From: Rhabditoides inermis
Lineage: Eukaryota; Nematoda; Chromadorea; Rhabditida; Rhabditidae
Direction: 5' to 3'
DNA length: 64,000 bases
Assembly: GCA_963966185.1 (NCBI GenBank)
Contig: CAWZYM010000003.1
Location: forward strand, 1 to 64,000
The notes beneath the pieces were generated by a model. The model searched no databases. It saw nothing but the letters and a program-made list of their open reading frames with translations, and was not told the DNA's origin. The translations under genes and the position numbers were made by a program. Of this stretch, positions 11,665 to 23,601 are shown piece after piece (position 1 is the first letter of the stretch; every line of letters begins with the position of its first letter).

Positions 11665-13965
11665 CTCTCTGCGCACAGTGACCAGCCGCTTTTTCTGCAG
11701 AGATAGAGAGATAGACCTAGAGAGCGTGGAAAACGAGGAGGGCGCAGCGGGTGAAAGAGTTGTCACGAAGTTGCGCACAACTGACTCACTCCAAAACCAA
11801 TTCATTTACGCCGGCCGCCCGCGTAGGAACGGTAACACTATATGAGCGCTTGTATGCTTTTGTGTGTCGGTCTTTGATCACACCGCCGTCACTATTGGTA
11901 AAGTAGTTTGAGGAATCTCCCCCGTCCCTCGGATCGCAACATTGATTGGTGGAAAAACGCCTCGTTCAAACGATCATCATCCGTCGCCGATCTTTATGGT
12001 TATGGGTTTTCTTGCCGTCCTTCTTTCAAACCAGTCTCTCTCTCCCCCACACCGACACAAAACTAATAATTCGAGTTGTGTGTCGCTGCGGCCTAGCAAG
12101 CAACACGGAATAATAACGACGCAGAGAGTGTGGGCTGGCGAGAGGCGCAGACGGCGAGGGTGTGCGAGAGAGCGTGGGCGAGGCGCGCAGAGGGGCGATA
12201 AAAAGTTATGAGAGGCGAAGGAAGGGATGCGAGCGGGTGCGGGCAACTGTTGCTCCCTGCTCTCACCTCACATTTATTCAAACATTAATCATAGACATAA
12301 GATGAGAGGCGGAAGGAAAGCTGGGTCGAGAGAGGAGAGAGAGAGATGCGACATATCGATTGCCCTTGTCGAGCCTTCGGAACGTCATCAAACGGCATGC
12401 CCTGCTCTTCACCGGTGGGCACTCCATAACTCGTTATGTTACAACAAAGGGCCATAAACCGCCAGGTGACTCTCACACAACCCACCACGGACAACAAACA
12501 TATATCGATGGGCCTATTATACATACTAACATCACCCATCATTCCCCGTCACACACGACCATAACTCTCGGTGTTACCGTAACCGGCGGAGCACAGCCCG
12601 CCTATCCATAAATGGCGCGGCGCCTCATTCATAAGTGGGCGGGGCGCATATTATTACCGTATCGCGGCGGCCAATCGCGACGCTCGAAATTATGAATGCA
12701 GCCCGCGGCGACGGGCGGGCGGGCGGGCGAGAGAGCGTGTCGGGGCGAGAGAGCGCGCCCGACGACGAGTGCGCTCGTAGGCTGTAGGCAGACGAGCAAA
12801 ATAGACGAAGGGGCAGACGAAGAAATCGTGTAGTAGTTATTTGCTGAGACGAGTGAGAAATGGGCTTTTGTGGAATGGAGAGGGGGCTGAATTGTAGATT
12901 GTAGAGGGAGGAGGAGATTGGAATAGTGAGTGAATGGAAGATCCTCTCACCACTGGGATTGAGATGGATGACCGCGCCGCCAGTCGATCTGTCATATCCA
13001 CACCCTCTGTGTGTCACAACACTCGCGGAGGTCAACCGGCCCTCCCCGGAAAGAACACGGCAATCGGACTATGCCACGGCAATCGGACTATGCCAGAGAA
13101 GAAGCGAGTGGTGCGCTCCCTGGGGGCTGTGGGGGACACAGCGAATCCACATCAATCGAGCGCGCCTCAAATTATGTCTCAATCATGTTCCCCCCCTCCC
13201 TCCCTTCTCCTCACAACCCGACTACCGTATACTGCCGTCGCGTCCATGGGGATTATTATTACATTCCCTTCCCGGGCAGCGATTCAGCTATGAAGCGAGT
13301 AATTCGATTGTTCTCTCCCCGCCCGCTCGGACTCTCTTCCATAATGACACACTGGCGTAGATTGTAGACGTGTGCATCGATCCCTCCAGTATCATTTCTC
13401 CACCAATTACACTACGCCTCATTCTCCTCATATCACCAACAGCCAGTGATAAATGCGCGCTCGAGTCACACTCACTCACTCTCTCCTCCTCCGCTCGATC
13501 GCTCATCATAACGACTGGTCCCGACGCGAAAACATCTCATATATATCGCTACTGTAGATAAAAGCGGCGGCGGCGGCGGCAAAGGGGGAAAGTGGAATTT
13601 ATGACGATTGAGCTCGCGGCTGGCTGAAGTGAAGGCAACAATGTCGAGTAATGTCCCTTTCAAGGCCAGTCACTGTGGGGGGTAGACTGAGAGATGAGAC
13701 AAGCGGTCAGATAGCATCATAACCGAATTGCGAACTTCTTCAAACCTAGTCAGCCGCCACCAGCTCAACCTATACCGATGCTATCTATTATGCCCTAACG
13801 AGAGGAAAGTGCGCCGCGCGCTCGCCGTCTGGCGCGCTCCTGCCGCCGCGCGCTCTCTCGCCTGCCTCGCAGATATATTGGTCGGGATATGATTGGCCGG
13901 GATGAGAGCTGCGGGCATAAATGGATATTGGGCGGCTACGGTAGAAGGGCATGGCTATGAACTGT

Positions 13966-14006
<41 letters not shown>

Positions 14007-14228
14007 TCAAGTCAGAATGCGCATAAGAGAGATAGGGAAGACGGCAAACGCGACATGACAAGACTGACAAGGAAGAGAGATTCGGCGAGGCGGAAACGAG
14101 AATGCGCGGCAATGTATACTGATACTAGTAACTAGTAAAGTAAACAAGTAAACAAAACACGCACCACCGTCGGGAAGGCGCTGCGGTTTCGACTGCTTTC
14201 TTCGCGATGAAACGCCGATAGAAGCCAT
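3805..14228 (-). CDS. sem-4: Spalt-like C2H2 zinc-finger transcription factor (SEM-4/SALL)
   Basis: Nuclear DNA-binding regulator of cell fate. Exons in coding order: 14228-14165, 10894-10827, 10335-10179, 10135-10023, 8922-8815, 8533-8342, 8093-7952, 7794-7727, 7620-7476, 7391-7292, 7159-7085, 6950-6849, 6532-6446, 6163-6098, 5686-5486, 5403-5234, 5086-4987, 4808-4706, 4500-4418, 4076-3950, 3894-3805. All phases agree and give about 786 aa. Residues about 7-18 read [12 protein letters not shown], the SALL N-terminal repressor motif ([14 protein letters not shown], known to recruit NuRD in vertebrates). Fingers: about 127-150 and 156-176 (atypical), paired 331-353/359-381 ([20 protein letters not shown]), 403-423, paired about 640-690 ([20 protein letters not shown]) and a C-terminal finger at about 748-770. 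The 'THTG-PFKC...TT-GNLK' paired fingers are the Spalt hallmark. Introns hold CT/GA tracts, CRE-like octamers and exon-edge copies. Confidence 0.9.
4372..4705. promoter_or_regulatory. Cluster of TGACGTCA (CRE-like) octamers in SEM-4 introns
   Basis: Repeated TGACGTCA or ACGTCATC cores lie at 4376-4409, 4509-4548 and 4659-4705, with more at 5413-5485. The octamer is the classic CREB/ATF site. Regulatory function is inference: the copies could be a short dispersed repeat anchored next to splice sites. Confidence 0.4.
4818..4975. repeat. GA/CT microsatellite, SEM-4 intron
   Basis: GA on the plus strand. On the coding strand this is a long CT tract merging into the acceptor of exon 4808-4706. 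Confidence 0.9.
5106..5233. repeat. CT/GA microsatellite, SEM-4 intron
   Basis: CTGT and CTCT units on the plus strand, so GA on the coding strand. It begins at the donor after residue G of exon 5403-5234. Confidence 0.9.
5729..6110. repeat. Tandem repeat, about 150-180 bp unit, around a SEM-4 donor
   Basis: Three imperfect copies of 'GGGCGGAGTCAGTGGGGG...ACTCACAGTGT' start near 5730, 5873 and 6064. The last overlaps the real 3' end and donor of exon 6163-6098. Spacers share the TTTGTTGTTTGCCTTTGATC block. Confidence 0.8.
6958..7073. repeat. 31-bp tandem repeat in SEM-4 intron
   Basis: Four copies of GCGATCGATAATCAATCGAT plus TGACGTGAAA-type spacer. They fill the intron between exons 7159-7085 and 6950-6849. 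Confidence 0.85.
7166..7289. repeat. GA/CT microsatellite, SEM-4 intron
   Basis: GA and GAGC units on the plus strand, placed between the zinc-finger exon 7391-7292 and exon 7159-7085. Confidence 0.9.
8190..8323. mobile_element. MITE-like element, GGTCAGTC terminal inverted repeats (copy 1)
   Basis: Starts GGTCAGTCCTCC and ends GAGACTGACC, with an extra internal GGAGACTGACCG. It shares ends with copies at 31760-31861 and 44637-44713. It sits in a SEM-4 intron. Confidence 0.55.
8697..8803. repeat. GGTACC-rich tandem repeat
   Basis: About three copies of a 35-40 bp unit containing CAAGTTCCGCACCTG and GTACCGGTACC, just past the donor of exon 8922-8815. Confidence 0.75.
9171..9294. repeat. GA microsatellite, SEM-4 intron
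   Basis: (GA)n followed by GGGA-rich sequence. Nothing coding was recognised in the surrounding intron 8923-10022. Confidence 0.9.
9965..10023. repeat. 17-19 bp tandem repeat at a SEM-4 donor
   Basis: Three copies of CTGCGTAGCTGCCCAC. On the coding strand this is GTGGGCAGCTACGCAG repeated straight from the donor of exon 10135-10023. Confidence 0.75.
10895..14164 (-). other. SEM-4 first intron (3.3 kb)
   Basis: No conserved coding sequence recognised. It contains an ATT run (10454-10481), GA/CT microsatellites (11080-11126, 11217-11325, 11629-11662, 13969-14004), a GGCAGGCA run and several TACNGTA motifs. A long first intron in a developmental regulator commonly holds enhancers, but none can be defined here. 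Confidence 0.6.
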
Positions 14229-16229
14229 CCATAGACCTGGAATGGGTAAACATAGCAGCATATTAATACAGAGAGGGGGGGGGGGGCGATCAATGGAGCG
14301 GGAATCAATCGAGTGCACGTCGTGTGCAGTGTGCTGTGAAATGAAACAGAATCGAATCATCGCATCTTCTTCGCCCAGTTGTATCCAGCCAGAGGTCGTT
14401 GATAAATCGCTGGGGGCGGGATCTGATAGGGCGGCGCTACAAATGATAGCACTCATCAGAGTGTGGGCGTGGCCGAGGTGGGCGTGGCGCCACGCGCCTC
14501 GTCCTCTCGCCGCCCCAAACCGCTTGTCGAATCAATCAAAACTCTCGGGGGGCACCGGTTCGAGAGCGGAGAAAAAAGCAGGTGGCTTGAGATGAGTTGC
14601 ACCCGACGAAAGGGGCGGGGCTTGCACGAGACTCCGCCCACCTGGCGCGAGAGCAGGTGAGAGAGCAGGCAGATCAGCGAGCGCGCAGACATACGTGATA
14701 AATGAACGGCGACCGGAGGCGAATTAATCAACGCCGAGTGAGACACTCACACTCGCATCATACGAGGGTTATGAGTGAGAGAAGGTGATATCGATCGGGG
14801 GGATGGAGTGATAAAATGATAAAACAATCATCACGGATCAATAGACGACACGAGCCTAGGCGGTCACTTTGCGCGAGTGAGTGCGAGAGAGTGAGAGAGA
14901 GAGAGGGAGGCGGCGGCTTTTCAGGCCTCAAACAGTCCACTCACATATGAGTATGTTGACATAGCACAGAGGTGGAGGCAGCACAACCTATTCAATTCGA
15001 AAAGCAGAAAAAGTGAGTGTGAGTGAGTGAGTGGTGGCTTCATCTATCGCGCACGACCCGACAACAACTAGTATTATAGGTAGTTGACAAGAGGGGGACG
15101 TCGGTAGGTGGTAGGTGGTAGGGACAACGGTGTTGCTTTCACCTTGTTTGCCAAGTGACGCGCGCAGAGAAAGACAGATGCAAAGCTAATCACATCACCA
15201 TCATTTCGCAAGAGAGCTGCGCATTATTGAAAGAAACTATCCGATTACAGATTACTGATCCGACTCGATCGAAGAAAAAGTGAGACACTGCTCGCAACAA
15301 GATGATTAAAATCATGCAGTGCGGGTATGGGGGACCGCCTCTGTGAGTCACTCGGCGCGCACACCTTATTAGGCACATAGACACTGTCGGCCGCCGACTT
15401 ATTATGTAAATGTCGCAGCTAATAGTCGCCGATGACTCCGTGTAATACTACAGTAGACGGCGGCTTCAATCGCTGGGCCGCCCGCACTTGCCAGTTATGG
15501 ATTGGAGGGTATACGGTAGGGACGGGGGGGGGGGCGCGCCCCGAACACTCATAGAATAGAGGCACATATAATGTGGAGAAGCGATGCCGGGGAGCCGCTG
15601 TCGCTAGCCCCGCCCACTTCCAGAAGACGGCAACGACGACTCAATCAATTTGATGCAATTCGGAGAGAGAGAGGGGGGGAGGGCACACACACAAGGCATA
15701 TATAGCCTGCGTCCGCCTATAACGATTATGACTCGCGGGCTACGGTAGGCGTAGAGTGGCGCAGAGTACGGTAATATATGCAAATTATCGATTGCGGAGA
15801 GGAATCTGCGGAGACGGATGGGTGAACAAAGGAGGAAGGAGGAGGGGAGAAATATCAGAGCGAGTGACATTCGCATTGATCAACCTCCTCCAACAGAGAC
15901 AGGGGCCCCTTTTCACAAAAGATGGGCGGGGCCAGGAATGGAGAACCCTAGACCATAGACAGCACGGCGACAACATCCTATATCAGAGCGCCTCAATCAC
16001 ACAATCTCTCCCTCTCTCTCACTCGCCACTCATTAGCGCATATTCGATGGGGCGGGCCGGAAGTGGGCGGAGCTTCGGGGAGAGATGTGCACTGGCAAGA
16101 AAGGAGAGGGGGGATCAATAGACACAGCACAAGGGATGAGCCGAAAATGAGGGTGCGACCGAAATTGTGTGTGTGTACTTATGGGCATGTTGGGGATTTG
16201 ATTTGAAGGGGAGATGGTTCTCTTTCCTC

Positions 16230-16282
<53 letters not shown>

Positions 16283-17772
16283 CCTCTCCCTCTCCCTCAC
16301 TCTGATTTCTCCGTAATTAGCGGGGCAGATGCAAAGAGAGAGAGAGGAGCCGCTCCCTCTCTCTCAACTATAAATCGCCATTCTGAGCACTGAAATCGCT
16401 AGGTTTACGTCGGAAGCGAGAGCGGAGGCAGATGCGTCGAGCATATTGAAATCGAGGCAGAGGCGAACGCTTATTCCCTTTTATGGCGCGATATGGATAA
16501 CGGCGGCGAGAGACGGGCATATTACGATTCGCCGAATATGCGCGTTTGAAGTACGGTAGCTCGTGCATTCCTTATTAATAGCGCGGCGTCGTCTTCTCGA
16601 ATGAATATCATCGAAGCGACGAACGGGAGCGACAACAAAATACTAATGCTACGAAGAGAGAAACGGGGGAATGAAAGAATAGACGAGGGGCGAATCGAGG
16701 TTCATAATCAGCTACATTCCACTGTGCACTTGGACAAAACCCCAAACGGAGACACACATAAAAACTTATGGCTGTGAATGGGAATAGAAAAGACATGGGT
16801 GCGGGGCGATTTGAGGGTGACCTTAGCGCCCTATGAATTGCAACCTGGTTCTCTCAGAATTCCCAAATGATCGCAACTTACACGGCGACGAGAGGCAGGC
16901 GGCGAGAGCGGCGAGAGAGCGCGCGATTCGGGAGTGCGCAGGGTGAGAGGCGGCGGTGAGACGGTCACGGCCGGCGCTGGCTTATAAAAGAGGTAATAAA
17001 CGACGCCCCGGGTTTATAGGGAGAATGAGAATCAGCGAAGAAAGCGATTGCTGTTTGCTACAATCGCACCTCCTCCTTCTCCTCCTCCTTCTTTTCGCTA
17101 CTCCACCGATACAAATGCGATGAGGAGAAGGAGTAGGAGCAAAAGGAGCAGGAGCAGCGATGGAGCAGTGGGCCTCGCCGACATGTGGTTTCAATCTCGA
17201 CAAAGCAATCGGGATATGAGTCGAAAAAGCCGGATTCGCAACGCGAAAGCCATTGAGACTTTCTCCCTCGATTCATGGGCGACAAGAAATTAACGGAGAG
17301 GAGGAGGACAGCAACTTTGTGAAGAGGCAATCATGAATGATTGAACAATGAACATCATAATGTCGTATAACGAAAGGAAAGGGACGCGGCGGCGTACGGT
17401 AGCTAGCGGCGGAGTGTGGCGAGCGGTTATGAATAGAGAGAGCGAGAGAGGGGGCGAGATATGAGTGGCTGTCGCCTAGAGACTAGAGAGACCCGCCCGG
17501 CCAATAGGCGACCGAGAGCGAGAGCGCGCTTTCGGAAAGTGCAGACTGCCAGATTCGAAAGAGGCGAACGGACATCCGATCCCGGTCTATCACAATGTGA
17601 AAGCCTCTCTCGAGCTCACTCAGATATAATTTCCATTATGGGAGATGCGCGCCGCTCTGCGCTAATCGAGCCTCGAATCTCAGTGGATATGCTGCACGCC
17701 TCTCTCTCTCTCTCTCTCTCTCCGCCATAAAGCGCATCTCTCTCTCTCTCCGCCATAAAGCACATCTCTCTC

Positions 17773-17815
<43 letters not shown>

Positions 17816-18614
17816 CTGGCGCGAGTATTTGTTATGCTATGAAACGAGCTATGCCATATCCAGAATAATGATTGCCCATTCTCTCTCTCTCTCTCCATCT
17901 ACCGCACCCACAACACAAATGAAATAATGCGCGATGAGAGAGAGAGAGAGGAGAGGACATTTGCATATTACCCCCTACATCGGCTGGCAGGTCGCCCAGA
18001 TGACGGCACGAAACACTCATTAGGCTGGAACAGTGATGACACAACATGTAAACAGAGAGAGAGAGAAAGAGAGAGAGAGAAAGAGAGAGAGAATGAGAGA
18101 GAGGGGGGGGGGATCCGGTATATCCGTTGACCCTCGAGTGTCACAACACAGCGCTATGTGTTACAGTTGCCGGCTGCGGCAGAGAGAGAGAGAGACAGAG
18201 GCAGCCCGCTCATATAATTTATGGACAGCAATCGCACCCCGCAACTCATCTCTCCCTCACCCCCCACTGCCAAGCCAATCACAACTGTTGCGGATATGCC
18301 CTCAGGCTAAAAGATATGAGATGCCCTCAGGCTATTCAAAAATAGAAAGATGCGCTACAGATGAAGTCATGAATGATTCAGTGCGCAATATGGACAGGTA
18401 TATCAATCAAAACCACTGCAGCAACCGGCACTGTTTTGCTATTCTGAATGAATGACAAGCGATGGGTGTCCATATGTTTATGTTCAAATGAGTGAAAGAG
18501 TGAGAGAAGAGAGAGAATATGGATTGAATTTCTGCAACACTGCGCACAAAACAACACAGTGCTCATCTCTTCCCACAAGCATCGTTCACATTTTCATTTC
18601 TGGATATTCAATTG

Positions 18615-18663
<49 letters not shown>

Positions 18664-19084
18664 ATCTCTCTCTCTCTCTCATCTCGCCATATTTCCATTT
18701 CTCGCAATATATAAGCCATTTGGCGGCGATAAGCGACGTCTTATATATTGGGAACTCACATTGCCTTTCCGCCTCTCTCTCTCACCCGTCTTTCCATTTA
18801 CTAATAATGAGACGAAACGGCACGTTCTCTCTCTCTCTTCCCCCTTCTGCTTCTCTCTCTCTCCATATGAAGAAAAACGTGCATATTCCACAGTACCCTC
18901 TACACACCCAAACATACAGTACTCTGACTCATCGTCAGCTCGCATTTCATGGCAAAAAATGTTATGATTTTGCATGGTTGGTGGCATTTCGATTTCTGCA
19001 CGGTTTAATTAATTAGTGCGCACAGTCATTATCATTAGGCGCGCGTGGGCAACGGTATAATGTCAACACAGAACTGCAGGGGAA

Positions 19085-19123
<39 letters not shown>

Positions 19124-20960
19124 GTCGCACAATCCCATTTCATTGCAGCCGCCGCCTCCTACTGTAATAGGGTAATAGTCGTCGATCGTTTTGCATAGTT
19201 GAGAGAGGAGAGAAGGAGGCCGCATCACATAGAATAATTCATGAAGTTTGCGTCTATCGCCTCTTTGCCTCTTTCCATATACCACACACACATTCCTACA
19301 CAATCACTTCTCCGTCTATCGATCGATCACCACCACATCACAACATCAAAAGACGCCCTGAGGGCGTACGCGGATCGATCATAACTCTCTTTACGAGAGC
19401 CGCTGCAATCAGCTGTCACGGCTGATCACTCGCAACAATCAGCTGATCCGAACAAACTTCACACACGAAAGCCGTTCGAAAAGACTTGTCATAAATCTCT
19501 CGGGCTCGTGTCTGCTTCATTTCACAGAAGACACACAACTGTTGCACTCACTCTCCTTTTCATCAAAAGAGCTCCACACCTCAAAAGAGACTGCCGCAAG
19601 TGTCGCTCGCCACATATTGCACAACCACATAAACCGGGGGTACTGTAGCTGCTCCTCAAAACAAAACACATTCTTGTACCGCCCTCACAAATTGTGATTT
19701 GACACGCTCGTGTTGGCTGCCGGCTCGTGTCTCTGGCGCACTCCTCCCTTTACACACTGTCTCGCCTATTTGCCACACTCCAATGACAGAATTTATGTGA
19801 ATTTCGTTGATGGCCGCATCGCCTCGGCTGTGTAGTAGTTGCGTGAATTTGAGGGACACACACAAAAAACGGAAAACCACTATCGTCGCGCCTCATCTCC
19901 CAGCGTAGTGCCATATCCCAGTAAAACACACTCCAAGCACACCATAAATCACTCAGTCGCGAATATCGCTGTGTGTTGTCTCATTCTGCTGGTTGACCCG
20001 CGGGTCGCATGTAATAGGCTCGTTAGCCTCGCACCAACCAGCCAGCCTCAATTGGAGAGAGACAGAGAGACAATACGCCTCTCTCTCTCTCTCTCTCTCG
20101 CTCTCTCTCGCTCTCTCTCTCTCGCCTCCCCCCTCCATCAATTGGCAAATAGCGCAAGACATTGTGTCTCATCAAGATATCTAATGAGCATATGTGAGGG
20201 GCGAACACATCTGAACAAATATACATCCAGGGGGACACTACCGTAATACCACCCACCTGTAACAGCGATCATCTTCCTACGACGATACTGCTCCTGCTCC
20301 TCCGAACACTGCTCCTTCTCCTCCTCCTCCTGCCCCAACGTTCCCACGCTTCTCCCCCTGACCCCGTAATACTAGCTAATCCTTCATGTCTCCGCGTACT
20401 AGGCACTACTCCCAAATCACTCTTCTTGTTTCACAACCTGCTCATGCTCATACTTCCCGTCTATTCTCTTCCTCCACATTCCGCAATCCACACTTCCGAA
20501 CTTTACTCCGGAAACCGGAAAAGGAAAAGACCATGTGTTCACACCCTCACACAAAAGCTTCGTGTGTGGTCTTCCTCTCTCCAAAACAATGAGACCATTC
20601 AACTCTTCCAGAGACCTTTACATATGTTGAACACATAATAAATACTATAACTTATATCGCAAGAGCGGGGGGAGGATATCGAAACACTGCTGGAAACAAT
20701 GGAAACACGCACACACACTCACGGCGGGAATACTCTGATCTACCGCATTTGATCTACACAATGGTGGGGGGGGGGGGGGGTGTGGGTAAGTGAGTGCACA
20801 CGCAAAACACACGGTATACGGTATGTGAGAAAGGGGGGATGGATGGATAGTGCAGAATCGGGGGGAAACGGCTTGAAAAATCACAGCAGGAGAGAAGGAG
20901 CGCGGCACGGTATCAGCGAATCAGCTGATCGGATCAGCTGACACACATCTCGAGGAGGCA
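14229..20960. other. Upstream region of SEM-4, apparently non-coding
   Basis: No convincing exon on either strand. Recurrent features are TACNGTA palindromes (for example near 15455, 15740, 16554, 17397), TCAGCTGATC palindromes (19434, 20915-20940) and CT microsatellites (16229-16290, 17701-17815, 18610-18680, 19089-19120, 20080-20125). Probably promoter plus 3' flank of ubiquilin. An acceptor-like CATTCCAG just before the SEM-4 ATG could be a trans-splice site. Confidence 0.5.
17701..17815. repeat. CT microsatellite with repeated CGCCATAAAGC spacers
   Basis: (CT)n blocks separated by two copies of CCGCCATAAAGC. Confidence 0.85.
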
Positions 20961-23558
20961 TCACGGCTGGTTCAGAAGCCGCTCGATGGCCGCGTTCACG
21001 TCACCAAACGTCGCCGTCAGCGCTGAAACAGTCAGTTTTAATCAATCGATAATCAGTCAATATCAGCTGATCGTCACTCACCGGCAATGTTGGCGGCTCG
21101 GTTGGGGAAGCCCATCGCAGCGAGCTGATCCAACTGCGCCGAGAAACGCTCCTCGGGATTGCCCATCTAAATCAATAAATCAATACCCAGTCTCTTCCCT
21201 CCTAAAAACCAGCTGGCCCCCACTTATAAAATCATGTTCAGTCAAACAATGTCGCGATTAGCTATTCCACTCACACAGCCGCAGCAGCAAAACGTATGCT
21301 CTGGTGGTCATAAAGCGGCAATTCATCTCCCCCCAAAGCGAATTTGCATTTGAAAAGCAGCCGAGTGACGGAGACGGAGAAGATAGGAACAGGGGGCGGC
21401 GGTGACTCTTTACCACCACTCCCCTTTCTCTCTCTCTCTCTCTCTCTCTCTCCCTCTTCCTCTCTCTCTCTCTATCTCTCTCTCTCTTTCTCTTCTATGA
21501 ATGCCGCGACACGGTAGCGTGCCATTGAGACAAATGTCATATACCTCTTGTCCTTATCCTCCTCTCTCATCTCTACGTCAGTACACACCGCCACATCATT
21601 AATCTCTCTCATTCCAAAGTGACACACTTCTAGGACTTCTAGGATACACTTGGCGACTTCCCATATCGTAAATTACAGAGTGACGAAACTCTAGGGGAAC
21701 CTCTATCTCTCGACAATCTAATATTGAGACCACCCATCCCACACACAAACTCACATAAAGCAGAGTGAAATTAATGGGCACATGCATGCGGCACTCTCAA
21801 TCTCAAATTCTCTCCCCCCCCCTCTCTCTCTCCTCCAATTCCCCACTCGCTCTATGAAAATGAGCATTGTGTGTGTCTCGAAATGGCAAAACGAGCAAAG
21901 AGAGAGGGGGGAAGATACCCCTCGCGATAAGCCCTTATGAGGGCAACACACACATTTCCCCCCATCAACTCATCGTCTCGTCGCCGTTTAATATCCGCCA
22001 GCGATTCCGGAAAATGCGCGCGCTCGCGCCTCCCTACCCATCTTTGATTGCTCGATTGTCACGCACACCCATCACAACACCCCACAATAGCAATATCTCC
22101 CTTCTCTCTCTCTCTCCAACCGAACACGATAAATTTGACAAACTGTAGTGCGCGCCGGGTGGTTGAGAGGACAAAGGGTGTCACTGACGGCAGACAGCCA
22201 CTTATTCACATCACACACACATACAGTGCGTTCTCTCTACCGAAAGACGCTCATTTGTCATAGTTCACACCCTCTCATCTCACCACCACCACCAGCCCAA
22301 CCCACTAGCCGCCCGCGCACCCTCATTACGCATACAAATCATCCACAAACGGACAGTGCCGCGCGCGAACCATTACCATTTCTAGACAGTCTTCAGTCTT
22401 CATCTCTACAGCGTGGGGACCATGACCGCACTTCCAGGGACCATGTGCCAGGAACAATTCCAGGAACCGGGGACCAGGGAACATGTGCATAATTCAGAAT
22501 ATCGGGACCGTTAACGGCTCTCCACCTAGCTGATCATGCATCTATAGTCAAAATTCCGAACAAAGGGACCATCTCCTAGTCACACTTCCGTTCAGAGTAA
22601 GCCGAGACGGAAAGGGAGTAGGAGCAACGGGACAATGTTGCAATTCGATATCATAATTGCGTTAGAGGGAGCGGAGAGAGAGAGAGAGAGAGAGTGCGAT
22701 GCGCCTCCGCGCATACGCCGCTGATTATGCCCCCCCACACACATTGCATTACATTTCCACATTTCCTCTCTCTCACCACCACCACCATCCCTCAAACATC
22801 ATCACAAATGAGAGGGGACGGACAAAACAATAGATATACATAACGTAATAACGCCGTATTGTAAGATCGCTACTCCTCTAGCGAATTTTACATATAAAAT
22901 GGTCCGAAAATCCCACAGCTAAAATGCTAGCTAAAAAACAAAACAAAAAAAGCACATATACTCCATCTCCATCTGCTAGTAAAATCCAATCTACACCGTG
23001 ACACCAAAACACACAAACTCAGAGCATCAAAGCACAAAACACACCGCAGCTGCCGGCATGCCTCCTCCCATGCCGCCCATGTTCTGGAACATGCTCTGCA
23101 GCGCCGCCATCGCGTTCGTGTTACTGAAAAAAAACATTTTCGATATCTTTTTTACAATGTTTTCCCCCGCTGCGATTCCATTTTTTTCAGATGCAAACAA
23201 AACACGATGACATCATTTTCATTCACATCAATCTCATTCTCTCTTGCACGCAACTCGTGCTCGTCCTTACTTTTTGACTTGTCAGAAGCGATACAATATC
23301 GGATAAATGTCAAATTGAATTGAATCGATCACTCACTCTGCTCCTTCTGCCGGAGCAGCCGCCGCCGGAGCAGCAGCAGCAGGCATGCCCGGAGCGCCGC
23401 CGAACATACTGAAAGGGTGGGGGTATCGTGTTAATTTAGAGATACAGACAGACAGACTTAATATGGATGGAGGAGTTTTACGTTACGCGGTCAATCAATC
23501 ATCAGTGGTTTCAGTAATACAGGTCGAAGAAAAGACAGACAGAAACAGAGAGACAAAG

Positions 23559-23601
<43 letters not shown>

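Noticed and set aside
20270..20350. Acidic, Glu/Gln-rich minus-strand exon
   Set aside because: CTCCTC-repeat translation without splice context or homology.
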